Source: Triticum aestivum
Taxonomy: Eukaryota > Streptophyta > Magnoliopsida > Poales > Poaceae
Assembly: GCF_018294505.1 (NCBI RefSeq)
Contig: NC_057804.1
Location: forward strand, 254,022,989 to 254,086,988
Direction of reading: 5' to 3'
DNA: 64,000 nt
Shown here piece by piece: positions 11,238 through 22,203 of the stretch. The notes below the pieces were generated by a model. The model did no database searches. It saw nothing but the letters and a program-made list of their open reading frames with translations, and was not told the origin of the DNA. The position numbers were made by a program, and so were the translations under genes. Each line of letters starts with the position of its first letter. Within the stretch, counting starts at the first letter, position 1.

Positions 11238-11254
11238 CCCTACCTGGCGCGCCA
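11238..11254 (-). other. Primer binding site candidate of the Tat element
   Basis: Read on the minus strand, two bases after the 5' LTR (which ends at 11257) the sequence is TGGCGCGCCAGGTAGGG. TGG at this spacing is the hallmark of a site pairing with the CCA end of a tRNA. I cannot name the tRNA without a search. Confidence 0.55.
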
Positions 11255-11256
11255 AA

Positions 11257-12164
11257 TGTCGGATTTCGGGTTCCAGCAGACCCTCAAGGTTCGAACTCTG
11301 GGGTGCACGCGGAGATCACACCTCCTGCCTACCCACGTCTCGTCGCCTCGCCGGGATCTAAACTACCCGAAGAACAACACGAGGGACACGAGATTTATAC
11401 TGGTTCAGGCCACCATTGTGGTTTAATACCCTACTCCAGTTTGTGGTGTGGTGGATTGCCTCAGGGGCTGATGATGAATAGTACAAGGAATAATAGCCTC
11501 GCGAGGGGCTCTTCTTGGCTGGTGCGATGAACTGCTTGGGTGAGTTCAGTCGCCTCTCTCTCTCTCTAGTCTACCCAAAATCTCTCCCCTCTACTCTGCG
11601 GTGTCTAGCTCTATTTATAGAGGGAGGCCATGGGCCTCTTCCCAAATATTGAGCGGGAAGGGCGCCAACAATTGGCCATTTTGAAGGGGAACATCTAGTA
11701 CACTTATCCTGACTAAAGTCGGTCCTCGCCTGCCAAAGACCCTGACGGTGACGCCGGCTCGGGCTCCACGATGACCTCCATCCTGCCGTCCTGCTGGTCT
11801 TGGTCTTGTTGCACCGAAATGGTTGCCTTTGCTTGATGCTCTTGCCTGCGCTTGCCCCCTTTGCACCAAATAGGAAACAAGGACTCTGCGCAGGCCGCCG
11901 CCCGCTTGGCGCCCTCCTAGCCTCGGTCGTCATGGCTTGCGTCATGGGCACCTCGTGAGGTACCCCGCCTTGATCTCTCCGCCTCCTTGCGAGCCAGCCT
12001 GACGAGACTGTGCCTGAGGAATCCTCCTGTCATCCGCCCCGCGAGGCTTGGCCCCTCGCGAGGGTCTTGAGCATGTTTCGATGAAGATGGGCCATACCGG
12101 GTCACTCCCCGGGCCATGCCGCAGGCAGGCAAGTCTGGGTACCCCCGTTCCCAGAACGCTGACA
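11257..12164 (-). repeat. 5' LTR of the Tat element
   Basis: 908 bp, TGTCGG to GACA, near-identical to 5635-6526 apart from a 20-bp indel near 11651-11671 and point differences. Being the 5' LTR of a minus-strand element, it holds the active promoter copy (TATA at 11611-11620). Confidence 0.88.
11611..11620 (-). promoter_or_regulatory. TATA box of the Tat 5' LTR
   Basis: CTATAAATAG on the minus strand, followed by GAGC and a pyrimidine-rich stretch. The same motif is at 5989-5998 in the 3' LTR. It is a textbook plant TATA box inside the LTR and probably marks the U3/R boundary. Confidence 0.65.
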
Positions 12165-12942
12165 TACGGTGGGGCGGTGAGGCCTGCGCGGCAGCATAGC
12201 CGGCCGCGGGGAGGATGGAGCAGGCAGTCCCGCCGGCACTTGTTTGAGCGGCTGGAGCAGGAAGAGCAGAGATTGAAGAAGCACGACGGCTGTTGGATGG
12301 ACATCCAACAGTATACAGGCCATCTGTGGAAAGCCTCAAATCTGTGGAAAACAGCATACAGCCCATCTGCCATTATTTCAAATAATTTATAGCCCATTTG
12401 CTAATTCTTACGGGTTTTTTTGGAGCCCATATTCTTTTTGTTAGCATTACAGCCCATATTGTGGCCACGGTTAAAAAATTATACGAAATTTTGCATATGT
12501 CAGTGCGGTCTGAACTGTTTTTAATCCCGAAATTTCGAGTCACATTCAGACTGTTTTTAAACATAAATGTATATCAATATAAAATCCAAAAAATTGTCCA
12601 CGCATAAAAATCAATGCAATTTAAAATCTCGAAATGAAAAAAAGATATTTGAAACTAATTGCTGGTTTGATGTGTTTTAAAAATGTACAGCCCATTTCTC
12701 ATTACTGATAGGCCATTTTCTCGGCCAGCCAAATGAAGCTCTGCTCGTCTTGAAAGATTTGCAGCCCAACATGCCTGATAAAGCCACTTACTTGACAAAT
12801 CACAAAAAAACTGGGCTAGCCATTTTCAGAAAGAAAAAAAACTACTGGGCTGGTCCATGGTAAACATAAAAGAAAAGGCTGTCTAGACAGGCCAGAGTGT
12901 CCCGCGCAGCCCAGTTGACACTCTGCTTCCATCTAAAGAACA
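12165..12942. other. CACTA interior: tail of 0.7-kb repeat, then AT-rich sequence
   Basis: 12165-12310 completes the third 0.7-kb subterminal repeat interrupted at 5634. From 12310 the text is rich in (C/T)AGCCCAT words (CAGCCCATCTG, TAGCCCATTTG, CAGCCCATATTG, CAGCCCATTTCTC), a dispersed subterminal-type repeat. No gene seen. Confidence 0.6.
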
Positions 12943-13192
12943 AATTAGATAAATGCCACTCCAATTATGGCGATTCATAAAAATGCCACTACAATTTCCA
13001 AACTTTGAAAAATGCCACTGCAATTTTTGCAAACTTTGAAAAACGCCACTGCAGTTTGCAAACTTTGAAAAACGCAACTCCATACTTCGAAAAATGCCAC
13101 TAGAAATGACATGAAATGGCATTTTTCAAAGCTTGGAAATTGCAGTGGCATTTCTCGGATACACCGGATTTGGAGTGGCATTTATCAAATTA
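12943..13192. mobile_element. MITE-like foldback element, TIR GATAAATGCCACTCCAA
   Basis: The left end AATTAGATAAATGCCACTCCAA and the complement of the right end TTGGAGTGGCATTTATCAAATT form terminal inverted repeats of about 20 bp. Inside, AAAAATGCCACTGCAATTT-type units recur four times forward (12985-13110) and again inverted near 13120-13160. The element is about 250 bp and would fold as a long hairpin. No target duplication is clear. The minus-strand open frame with Phe/Gln repeats is a by-product. Confidence 0.6.
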
Positions 13193-13706
13193 ACCCAAAA
13201 CAAAAATAACTGGATGAGCTGTTGGGTCCCTGGTGTCTGCTGCTCCTTGTGCAATTCTCTCGTTTATTGACTACGTTGACAATGGCATGGGACCCAGATG
13301 TCAGAAATCCACTAGGAGGAACCATTTTTTATTGGCTTGAAATAAGAAGGCACTTGCTTGCGTACTGCCATGACCTTGGCGGGTCCCTACTGTCATCCTC
13401 TCCACGTGCAATCATCTCCTAATTGTGTACGCGTCAACTTGCTAGGCCCACAAGTCAGCCTCTAAACCCTTGGAGGACAAATACAACCCATTTTAAAAAA
13501 TAACATCCCATTACATACGTTCAAACAGAAAGTTCAACATTCAGAGCAAAGTAACAGGTCTGATCCACATATAGAGTACTGAACTTCCACGTTGACAACC
13601 ATCATATCCAAGTTAACTATCTACTCCCACTAATACTCTAGTAGCATACAAGTACTAACTTACTCTTAGCTAACTAGACTATGCCAGCCGCCATCTGTGG
13701 TACCCG
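13193..13706. other. CACTA interior, subterminal-like text, no gene
   Basis: GTTGGGTCCCTGG, GGGACCCAGATGTCAG, AGAAGGCACTTGCTTGCGT and GGGTCCCTACTGTCATCCTCTCC echo the words of the 0.7-kb array at 3690-5634, so this is a diverged copy of that subterminal unit. After about 13450 nothing recognisable. Confidence 0.5.
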
Positions 13707-14135
13707 CTAAACGCTGGCACCGGCGTCCTGCGCCTCACCTCGGACTTGCAAGAGGTGCGATAGGGGGCGTTGCTCGCGCGCCTTGGCCCTTTCCATGCCG
13801 GTGTGGTCCACCGAAGCTTCGGCTTCCAAGCGGGAAACCCACTTGACGAGCTGGTAGTAAAAATCAGCGTCGCGAACGCGTGCGTGCCCGACAGCCTCCA
13901 GGGCTATTTGCCGGGCGCCGGCCTCCACGTAGTCGGCCCAGTTGCGGGCCCTCTGCTCGCGACTCAGAGCGTCGGTGCGCTGCTGCTCCATGTCCCGCTG
14001 GCGGCGCAAATCAGTGATACGCTGCTCCTCCGCCAGGCGGTTGCGCTCCAACAACTCCTCGATCTCCGCATTGCCATCTAAAGACAGATAGAATGCCTCC
14101 TCCCTCCGTCTGCCTTCCGGTGAAAAACCGAACAC
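13707..14135 (-). CDS. Hypothetical coiled-coil protein fragment, 142 codons
   Basis: Open frame on the minus strand ending in a stop at 13707, GC-rich against an AT-rich surround. The predicted protein is highly charged; an uninterrupted amphipathic stretch (LLERNRLAEEQRITDLRRQR, then DMEQQRTDALSREQRARNW) is a likely coiled coil from residue 25 to 75. The first codon in frame is GTG, and no good ATG is seen nearby, so it is probably an internal or last exon rather than a whole gene. A last exon of a minus-strand gene starting near 18076 is possible but unproven. I do not recognise a family. It may be a captured host exon or part of a CACTA protein. Confidence 0.4.
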   Translation of the reverse strand: MFGFSPEGRRREEAFYLSLDGNAEIEELLERNRLAEEQRITDLRRQRDMEQQRTDALSREQRARNWADYVEAGARQIALEAVGHARVRDADFYYQLVKWVSRLEAEASVDHTGMERAKAREQRPLSHLLQVRGEAQDAGASV

Positions 14136-17100
14136 TACTTTCGGCAGTGACCGCCTCCGGCGTCACCTACCGTGGACGGGCGGGGGCATGGGGGACGTGG
14201 CGAGCAACGTCAGGCCGGTGGGGGCTTATGAGGATATGGCGAGGTGTGTCACGGTGGCACTGGAGAAGGCCGTGAAACAATACTTATGGGGGGGAGGTAG
14301 CGCGACGGTCATCGGAATTCATTGCATAATGGCTTAGCGCGCCAGCTTGCCGTGGAAAACTAGAGAAACTGAAATTATGACTGTGCCGTCCCGTCCCGTC
14401 TGGTTTGCACGCTGGCATGGCGGTCAAACGAGTGCCCTCGAGTCAATAATGATTCCACGGATTTAAAAAGCCTGCAACAATTAAAGCATATCTTTTTTTG
14501 CATCAGTTAGCTACCTTAATTACGGTCGGCTGCATGCAGGCACTTAGAATCGCTCGCAGGTAGTACGCGAAGTAGCATCCAACGAGTCGCAACCGAGGGC
14601 ACGCATGCAGCCACTTAAATCACTGGAATTAATTAGGCTTAAACTTCTGCATGCCGTTAATTATTTCCATGCCTTGGTCTTGCTGCTTTGCTCACGACAC
14701 TAATAAACCCGGACGGAGGGAGTACCTTGGTTGGTGAGAGGTTTGAATTAAGCCCTGCAAACCGGAAAGGAGGTACTAGTACGTGCGTGATCTGCTATTT
14801 ATTCGTGTAGGATCGAGTAGGTCGTTTTTTGAATTGAGCCCTACAAACCGGAAAGGAGGTAGTACATTTGTGATCCGCTATTTATCCGTCTAGGATCGAT
14901 AGTGTAGCTTGTCAGTTTCTTCAGAGGTAGGCATTTTTATCCGTGTAGGATCGATAGTGTAGCTTGTCAGTTTCTTCAGAGGTAGGCATTTTTATTCAAA
15001 AAACTGCCACTTTGCATCTTGCGTCGCAAATAAAACTGCCAGGAGCGCATTTGTAGGCTAGCTAGTGATCGATCAATAACTTGTAAACACTGAGCGAACA
15101 GAAATAAGTAATTGTTAATGCATCTCAATGATTCACATATCATATACAAATATGTAGCTCCAAAAGAAAAGATCAGCCACTTCGGATCTTGCGTCGCAAC
15201 TAAAACTAACTAGTACGATTCCCATACATAAGATCAACATGTTAATGCATCTCAATGATTCACAGATCATATACAAATATGTAGGTCCAAAAGCAAAGAT
15301 CTAGAAAAAAAAACCATTCTTCCTACTAACATGGATGCTTCTCTTGGCCAACATTCAGTACAGACTGAAAGACAAATTTGTTTGTGAAGTCTACAATTCC
15401 TCTTGCAAATGTAAGTGGTTTCACCAACAGCTGGAACCGTGAGAATGAACCACACATGATGGAGGAACATCCACTGCAATATGATTTGGTCTTCTCTCGA
15501 TCACACCGCGAGACTATTTTCAGAATACAAACTTTAACTTAGGCAAAATGATGCCCATTGTATAATCAGACCAAAGCAATGAAGTACTACTTTTCTGCAG
15601 TCCATGAAGTGACTATCCAATCTTTGTGTCTATTTTCAAATGGCACTGCATGCAGTGACTATACTATTCTCTTGTGCAGTTCAACCAAAATTGTGGACAC
15701 TTTGTTTGTTTGCCAAATAGCAACAAGCAGACATCTCTGTCTGCACAAATATCAAGCAGCTAGTAAACATATACCACACAATGTTCGCAGTGATGGAAGA
15801 GGTGAAATCGATACAACCGATATTGAGCATCCAATCATTGAATCGTGTCCTGCACCTCCAATGTAGGTCCACCCTGCAAATAAATTCACATGCAAACCAC
15901 TGGTATTACTATCTAATGACAGTACAAAAAGAGTAGCAAGATAGTAGCAAACCATGTACCTTCGTAATGAACAGCTCATAGTGCGACCAATTGGATATAA
16001 AGGTTTGGAAAAAAACATGCTCCTAATGTTGAACCAGTTGGACTTTTTGTGCAGTTCCACTAAAATCGAGCATCCCTGTTTGCATAGATATTGGAAGTGT
16101 GATTACTATAAAAGTGGCACTAGTGGAAGCATAGACTCACAAATATAAGCATTCTGATTTCTTAATGGGAAAAGGTAGCAATACTATTTCTAACCACCTG
16201 TTTGAAGGAATAAATAAAGCAACAACGGCTGATATCAGGAAGGCATACATAGTTTTTTCTGAAAAACTGAGCCATTCCTAACCTTTCCTATTCTTTTAAG
16301 CAAATTTTGTGCATTTCTACTAAAATAAAATGCCATCACCGCCTTGATAATTCAGTGACACTGTACAAAAGGAAATGTCTTAACATTACATCATGATGTC
16401 AGGTATGTAGTCGACAGGCATTAGAGACAAACATACAGACCTCCTCCGATAACATAATGAACATTAATTTTAACAAAGGTGTGACTAGCTTTACCGAGAT
16501 AATTTGAGTGAACTCTACACCCTTTGTTCCTTAATATAAGACATTTTCGTGGGTCAATTTAAAGTACCCAAACGTCTAGTATTTAGAAAAATAGGTAGTA
16601 GTTTTCTTGAGCAGATATATGGGAAAGCTTGCCACACTTTATTTATGTCCATACGCTAATGCAACACCATTCGAATACTACAAATATACACTAATCCAGT
16701 GGCTAGTGCAACAGTAGAGTAGTTAGTTTATTACAGTGTACATTACAATGGTTTTACTGAACAGATTTCAATAAACTCTAGCACTAGAAGGTTTCTATAA
16801 GAATTAAAAATATAAAATGTAAAGGTAACAAGTTTCAGCATTGATATACTAGCTGTGCAAAAGTCTGAAGGTAACTAGCATTATTAACTAATGACAGTAT
16901 AAAGAAATTGCAAACCATGTACCTCCAAGGTAAATATCATTTCAAACTCGGGGGGGGGGCCTTAAATATTGCTATCCCAATCTTGATAATCGATCAAACA
17001 TAAAAACATGATCGAACGAATCAAGAGAACAGCCGGAGGAGGAGGTGCCCACTCTTGACCTTTCCTCTTGTCTTCATAATTGTCTGTGCAATTTAACCAA

Positions 17101-17989
17101 AATAAAATGACATCAGTGCCTTGGCATTTTGGTGACACTTTACAAAAAAGTTAACTTATCTCTTGAAAGTGAGGTATGTAATCTGTAAGCATTAACAGTG
17201 CAAAAATCTGAAGGTAGTAACAAGTTTCATCGTTGGTATACTTGCTGTGCAATAGCATTAGAATGACTTAGCTAACAAATCTTTAATACATCCACAATCA
17301 ACAGCTAACCCTGAAATAATCCAGTGACATCAAATGGCATTGCTTAAATTTATCGGTGGCATTAGACTGAGAGCGGCATTAGTTAAATGTGGCATCACTT
17401 TAGCAGTAGCATTGCTTGACTTGACTGCTAGCATTATACTAACAGCAAAAAAAGTGGCAATAAGAGCATCGGAGGCCCATTCGTACAGTGGGCGCACTAG
17501 TACGATGTACCTCCATGGACGCAGAGTGGTGAGGGAGGTATGGTTGCCCAGAGCAACAAATATCCAGGCAGCATATGTGGATTACGTCCCATTTTTGTTC
17601 TCTTTAGCCACCTTTTTCCTACGTGAGGATAACAAATTGATCGACCTGGTTATTCTCTATTGTGTTGTCATGCCTTTCTACCCTTCTTCAACCAAGAGAC
17701 ACGAGACTCGTTCCTTAGCTACTGATTTTCCCCTTTTCAACCTAGATGTGGGTTCGATGCCTACTCTCTTGGACAATACAGTCTCCCTTCCTTTCCTTAT
17801 TCAACCCAGACATGGATTAGTCTGCATGAAGTAGGGTTTCCTTTAATAGTGCAAATTATGGTTTTCGTCTGCGTGGCCAGCAGAGCAGAGGATAGCAAAT
17901 TGGGAAGATGGTGGAGTGGAAAAAGATCCACATGCAACGACGTGGCGGATGGGGCAATAGAACAAGGGTATGGTTCGAAAATAGGTAGC
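14136..17989. other. AT-rich CACTA interior with local duplications, no supported gene
   Basis: Mostly AT-rich. Local direct repeats occur at 14740-15300 (listed separately). Many words such as GCAAACCATGTACCT, TAATGACAGTA and GTGCAGTTCAACC(A)AAAT occur two or three times between 15600 and 17280, so the stretch grew by internal duplication. A 166-codon plus-strand open frame at 17334-17834 has low-complexity GGCATT repeats at its start and no domain; I do not call it a gene. If a minus-strand gene runs from 18076 to 13707 this would be its intron space, but I cannot place exons. Confidence 0.4.
14740..15300. repeat. Cluster of short direct duplications
   Basis: Three separate duplications: (i) a block with GCCCT(G/A)CAAACCGGAAAGGAGGTA at about 14752 and 14839, step about 87; (ii) TAGGATCGATAGTGTAGCTT at 14891 and 14946, an exact 55-bp step over the full unit; (iii) TTAATGCATCTCAATGATTC at about 15115 and 15242, step about 127, including TATACAAATATGTAG. 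No target-site or element structure is evident. Confidence 0.7.
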
Positions 17990-18312
17990 ATACCTGAGGG
18001 TCGGCGGGAAGTGGCTTCGCTCATGGTCGTCATATTCCGCACACACTACGACAGCGACCTTGGGGACAGAGGCCATCCCACGCGGGTGTTAGGTCTGAGA
18101 GGACGACCTTGTCGTCAGTGCGTGACCTCGCTCGCCGATGACAAGTGCGTCAACGCTGCATGTCCTTTTCTTCCCCGGCGGATCTGTGACCACCGATGGG
18201 GAGGGAGAGAGGGGCCGTCTTTTTTAGATCTGGAGAGAGGGTGGTAGTGTGAGAAGCAAGTGGGCAGCCCTTGGCAAGAAAGCGCTGAAGCTCCAACCTA
18301 TATATCTTTTTT
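17990..18312 (-). promoter_or_regulatory. Candidate minus-strand promoter and first exon fragment
   Basis: On the minus strand a TATATAGG motif (complement of 18298-18305) is followed by a CT-rich leader (CCACCCTCTCTCC near 18240). An ATG at 18076 then opens a short frame, MASVPKVAVVVCAEYDDHER, running to a good splice donor, CTCAG|GTATGC, near 17990. This looks like a 5' UTR, first coding exon and donor of a gene, perhaps captured with its promoter. Downstream exons are not evident. Could be chance. Confidence 0.3.
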
Positions 18313-18737
18313 ATACTACTAGTACTGGAGGTGGACTAGTGGTAGAGTAGTTTATATTTTCTCTGCGTACAGTACCAGTTAGTCGTGCTTCAAAACTTAA
18401 CGGCACGCCATTAAAAAAATAAAGGTTGATAACTAATGCGGCACCTCGGGCCAACGCGGCCAGATCGCATTTTGCACGAGAAATTGCACACCATGTTTCA
18501 TTAACATGTGGTCCCATTCCAACATATTAGTGAGCCGACGGCGAGTAGTAGGAGTATTTCCGAACGGACGTGTAGGCCGGGGCGCCTCTTCGTGAACCGT
18601 GGCAAACTGGCAACCGTCCATCGACTCTTCGACTTTCCCTCTCGATTTAGAACTGCTGTCGCACACTCTTCCTCTCCCTCCTCAATTTTCCTTTAGCCCT
18701 TCACCCTTTCTTCTGCCATTGTTCGATCGTCTTCTCC
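18313..18737. other. Spacer upstream of the DUF295 pseudogene, nothing recognised
   Basis: No ORF or repeat structure. The final 70 bases before 18738 are pyrimidine-rich (CTTCCTCTCCCTCCTC), which would suit a 5' leader of the plus-strand pseudogene. Confidence 0.35.
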
Positions 18738-20061
18738 ATGGAGGGAACAGGCCGGAAACGACCCCGCTATTCTTGCCCCGATCTGAAAGATGACGTGGTG
18801 GAGGAACTCATTGATCAGTGCGACGTCATCACCTCGGCTAGCATGGCAGGTTCGTTCAAGCCCATTCTCGACTGAACTAATAACATCATTACAAGGAACC
18901 CAAGAGTCAAGGAGCGGTTTGATCTCCCCTATCTTATTTGACGTGACCCTAATGACTGGCGCCGGCACGACGGAGGCCTCGTCCTGTGCAAGTTGATGTC
19001 GCTTGATAATGATACGTATGATGTTAAGATGCCATCGCTTGAGGGCAAGGCTTGGGCAGGCGCAAATGGAGATTGGGTTGTTTACATTGGGTCCAACTGC
19101 GAGTGGAACTTGTGAATGTGTACACTCGTGACCGGGTTCCACTTCCAAAAATCTCAGCAGACTGCCCAGAGGTTGAGCACACCGGTATTATACGCACGTT
19201 TAAATACAATCATGGTGACTGTCTTCTACGGAAGATAGCAATTTGTCGAGTTCCCAACCGCTCTTAGAATTACAACAACTATGAAGTTGTTGCTATCTTC
19301 GACAAGCTTGTTGCCGTCCTTGGTGGTTTGACTAGATGGATATTTCTCAAAAATCAGTTTATGTACATGGATGAGTACTATGATGCAATTCAATACGAGG
19401 GCCTTGTGTTTGCTGCCACCACTCGTGGCATTGTTTTTGCATGGCATCCTCTTAGTTTCGGTACATTTGTCTTCCACCGTAATTATAATTGTTTCATCCA
19501 CATGCATGCGGTTAGCATGTTTCCCTTTACTAATTAACCTTCTTCTTGTGTTTCCAAGGTCCTGTGAACATTCCACCACCTATACTTGAAAAAATTTATA
19601 ACAAAGGGGGAGATGATGATGGTGATGATCACGAGCATGAGGACGAGCAGCGCCCATATACTCTTTGGCGCCTGGCAACTAATTCCGATGGATCACCTCT
19701 TCTTTTGTGTATACAGTCCACTGATGATGTTACTGCTAAGGACGCGGGTGTAGTCTCCCATGGTCGCACTCTTTGGACCTATTCCAACTCCCGTTGCATG
19801 GTATTCGGGATGGAAACTAGTGTGCTAGCGCCAACTCCTTCTCCCTGGTACAAAATTGATAGTCTTGGAGAAAACTCGCTCTTCCTTGGAGAAAACTATC
19901 CAATGATGGTGAAAGGCGATCCAACTACTGTTGGCACAACGTTACTAGCATTTATGAGAAGCAACTGTGTCTATACCTCAGACATTTGGGTGGTTCCCTA
20001 CCGTGGTACTGATATAATAGGCCGCTTCAGCCTGGATGATCAGTCCTGCGATGGTCTCTAG
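18738..20061 (+). pseudogene. F-box-like/DUF295 (KIB1-4 beta-propeller) gene relic, two exons
   Basis: ATG at 18738 opens MEGTGRKRPRYSCPDLKDDV, an F-box-like N-terminus (DDVVEELIDQCDVIT), stopped by TGA near 18873. Downstream pieces in changing frames show the DUF295/KIB repeat core: PSLEGKAWAGANGDWVVYIG, then after a frameshift near 19110 VNVYTRDRVPLPKIS, then after a stop near 19265 VVAIFDKLVAVLGG and YDAIQYEGLVFAATTRG. A clean GT-AG intron is at 19461-19558 with a split Gly codon. Exon 2 (19559-20061) is fully open with an acidic Asp/Glu/His run and ends with SLGENSLFLGENYPMMV, the family's C-terminal signature, and TAG. In plants these are a large, fast-evolving F-box-associated family. 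The relic retains its intron, so it was captured as genomic DNA. Confidence 0.8.
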
Positions 20062-21149
20062 ATCGACAATGGATGGCCCATGCCAGAGAATCACTTGTGA
20101 TTCAAAGCAAGCATGTCCAACGCCGAGGAATAGTTGAGTTGAAGTTCATTTCATTGCTTGTTATTTGTTGTGTGGTGAAAACTTTAGTATTTATAATGTA
20201 TCCTCGTTGTCGATGTGGGTTGATGACCTGTTGTATGTAATAAAATGATATGCCTGTGATAAACTTACTAAATTTATGAATGGCTTTCGAGTCGCTTCTC
20301 TGAGTGAGTGGTGCGACGAGGCAAACAAATATTTTCTGAATACATAATTGTATGTGCATTGCAACAGGTTATCGGATGAGGCCAGTCAACAATAGTAGTA
20401 CACTGTTTGTACTAGCTTCACATGCTTCGCGCGTTGGGCGGGTGTTTTTTACTGTAGCCATATGTTAATGTGTTCGCTGTACGTAACTAGCACCTCGAAT
20501 CCTCGATATTAGTACTATATATTAGGTGTAAGTAGTAGGAGTAGTAGGGTGGCATGGGTCAGAACAAGCATTCACGTCCAGGAGTACGGCACACGCCACC
20601 ACCACGACATCCATCTGACACCATATTATTTCTTGGAGTCCGTGCTAGAGCAATATCTTCAACCTTGTCATTTCTCTAACTTCAGCCATCGCATGGCGGG
20701 CGAGGTGGGGGTTTGCCGATAGTCGGTTTCCTTAACTGCGGTCCCACTTTTAAGGCCAACTCCAACGCATGACCCCAAACGGACCTCCGTTTTGCACGAA
20801 CTCCAGCGATAATTTTGACTAGAAAAGCAAGACCAAAGAAAACAAGAACCACAAGAATACATTTTACTACTCCTGTAAGTTGGATTAGTGCCTGCTCGAT
20901 GCATTCATTGTTGATCTGTGGAGGCTCGATCTTGCGTGCTTCTTTCTTCATCGAGTGTAAAGAACTAGACATTGCTTCCTCGCATCTAGTCTCGTGTCTA
21001 GCCTCTATTCTAGTAGGAGTATCAAAAAGTGCACTAATCTCATCTCTAACCTCTGTGCTAGCTAAAAGTGATCGAACATCTACTAAATTGCACTCTATCA
21101 ATATATGGATGTACTCTTCTTCCCAATAAAAAAACTTGCATCCATTCTA
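20062..21149. other. Spacer, includes first copy of a 0.2-kb direct repeat, no gene
   Basis: 20100-20350 could be 3' UTR of the DUF295 relic. 20545-20755 is repeated at 21716-21925. The text GGCCAACTCCAACGCATGACCC at about 20755 and GGACCTCCGTTTTGC are common dispersed repeat words. A 139-codon minus frame (20682-21101) has a hydrophobic segment but no family match. Confidence 0.4.
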
Positions 21150-21925
21150 CTCCCTCCGTTGCACAATACATGCCTTCTATTTGTAAAAATATATATGTAT
21201 CTAGACATGTTTTAGTATATAGGTACATCCATTTTTGGACAAATGGAAGTGAAGTATTTTGGAATGGAGGGAGTACACAATAAATTTTTTAAGTTAGCAC
21301 AACTAGTCTAATCCGAGACACAACCGAAGATTTGGTCGGGTTCTTCCTCCTTTTGCCGACACGTGGGACATCCAGCATCCAGGTCATGTTATGAAAGAAA
21401 ATAGAGTGGTAGTTGAAGCCACAAGATGTGCATCTTGGGTTAAACTGTAAATAGAATCTTACTACTCTTGAGTAACTCCAAAAGCAGCCATCGAAGATCT
21501 TTCTTGGATTTGTTTTTCATCACCAACACGTCGAGGTGAAAGATGTGCAGGTTCAGTGGCTCCGCTTGCATTTTCACTGACATGTGGGACCACATGTGAG
21601 CAAACAGACGATGGGCTCTGCGCGTCCGCTGGCTGGCTGAGAAGAGAGATAGAGGAGGGCTGAGCATGGACTGCAGGAAATTTGTTCTACGTACCTCGAT
21701 ATAAGCTCGATATAGTGGGGTGGCATGGGCCATAACTAGCATTCACGTCTAGCAGTACGGCACACGCCACCCACACGAGTCCCATCCGAAACCAATTTTC
21801 TTGGAGTTTGTGCTCCATCCATCTCTTCTACCTCCTGTTTTCTCAGCAATCGCACGGTGGGCGGGGTGGGGGTTTGCCGATAGTCGGTTTGCTCAACTGC
21901 GGTCCCACTTGTAAGTGAAAATGCA
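20545..21925. repeat. Direct repeat pair, about 0.21 kb each, 0.96 kb apart
   Basis: 20545-20755 and 21716-21925 share GGGTGGCATGGG, CATTCACGTC, CAGTACGGCACACGCCACC-like text, TTCTTGGAGT, GGTGGGGGTTTGCCGATAGT and CTGCGGTCCCACTT in the same order, with moderate divergence and small indels. The arrangement could be terminal repeats of a small element or an old segmental duplication. The Stowaway MITE at 21150 lies between them. Confidence 0.65.
21150..21273. mobile_element. Stowaway MITE
   Basis: CTCCCTCCGT at the left end and its near complement GGAATGGAGGGAG at the right, about 124 bp, flanked by TA at 21148-21149 and 21274-21275. These are the ends and target site of Tc1/mariner-derived Stowaway elements. 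Confidence 0.85.
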
Positions 21926-22203
21926 ACACGACACGCATTCCCGCTTAAGCGGCGTGCCGGACCAACCGTGTGGGCGTGCGACGCGAACACGGCAGGCTTT
22001 TCCTTTTGAACTCGCAACTTGTAAAATTTGGTTCTGCTCCATGGCGCGACCGATAGATAGAAAATAACGATTTCGGCTAGAGTAATGAGAAGTTATGAAG
22101 TTGATGCGAAAGGTAAGATAATTACTGTAGTATCATATACTACTACATGGATTTGACGGAAACATAAAAATACATACGGATCCATCAATGACGTCCTCAC
22201 GCC
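21274..22203. other. Spacer, second copy of the 0.2-kb direct repeat, no gene
   Basis: Contains 21716-21925 (repeat partner of 20545-20755). Otherwise no domain, tandem repeat or element end was recognised. Confidence 0.4.

Larger units (their letters stand above)
5635..12164 (-). mobile_element. Tat-type Ty3/Gypsy retrotransposon, degenerate, nested in the CACTA
   Basis: Two direct LTRs (5635-6526 and 11257-12164) start TGTCGG and end GACA. All coding relics read on the minus strand in the order gag, protease, RT, RNase H, extra (archaeal-type) RNase H, integrase. The extra RNase H before the integrase points to the Tat lineage. Flanks are TATAG (5630-5634) and TACGG (12165-12169). They differ only at CG versus TA, as expected if one copy of a TACGG target duplication lost its CpG by deamination. 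The element lies inside the third 0.7-kb repeat of the CACTA. Internal deletions in gag and at the integrase end, plus several frameshifts, make it inactive. Confidence 0.88.

Noticed and set aside
17334..17834. 166-codon plus-strand open frame
   Set aside because: The start is made of GGCATT-type repeats, with no domain, no splice support and no GC shift from the surround.
20682..21101. 139-codon minus frame with a hydrophobic segment
   Set aside because: It overlaps a dispersed repeat and one copy of the 0.2-kb direct repeat. The membrane-like segment is probably chance.
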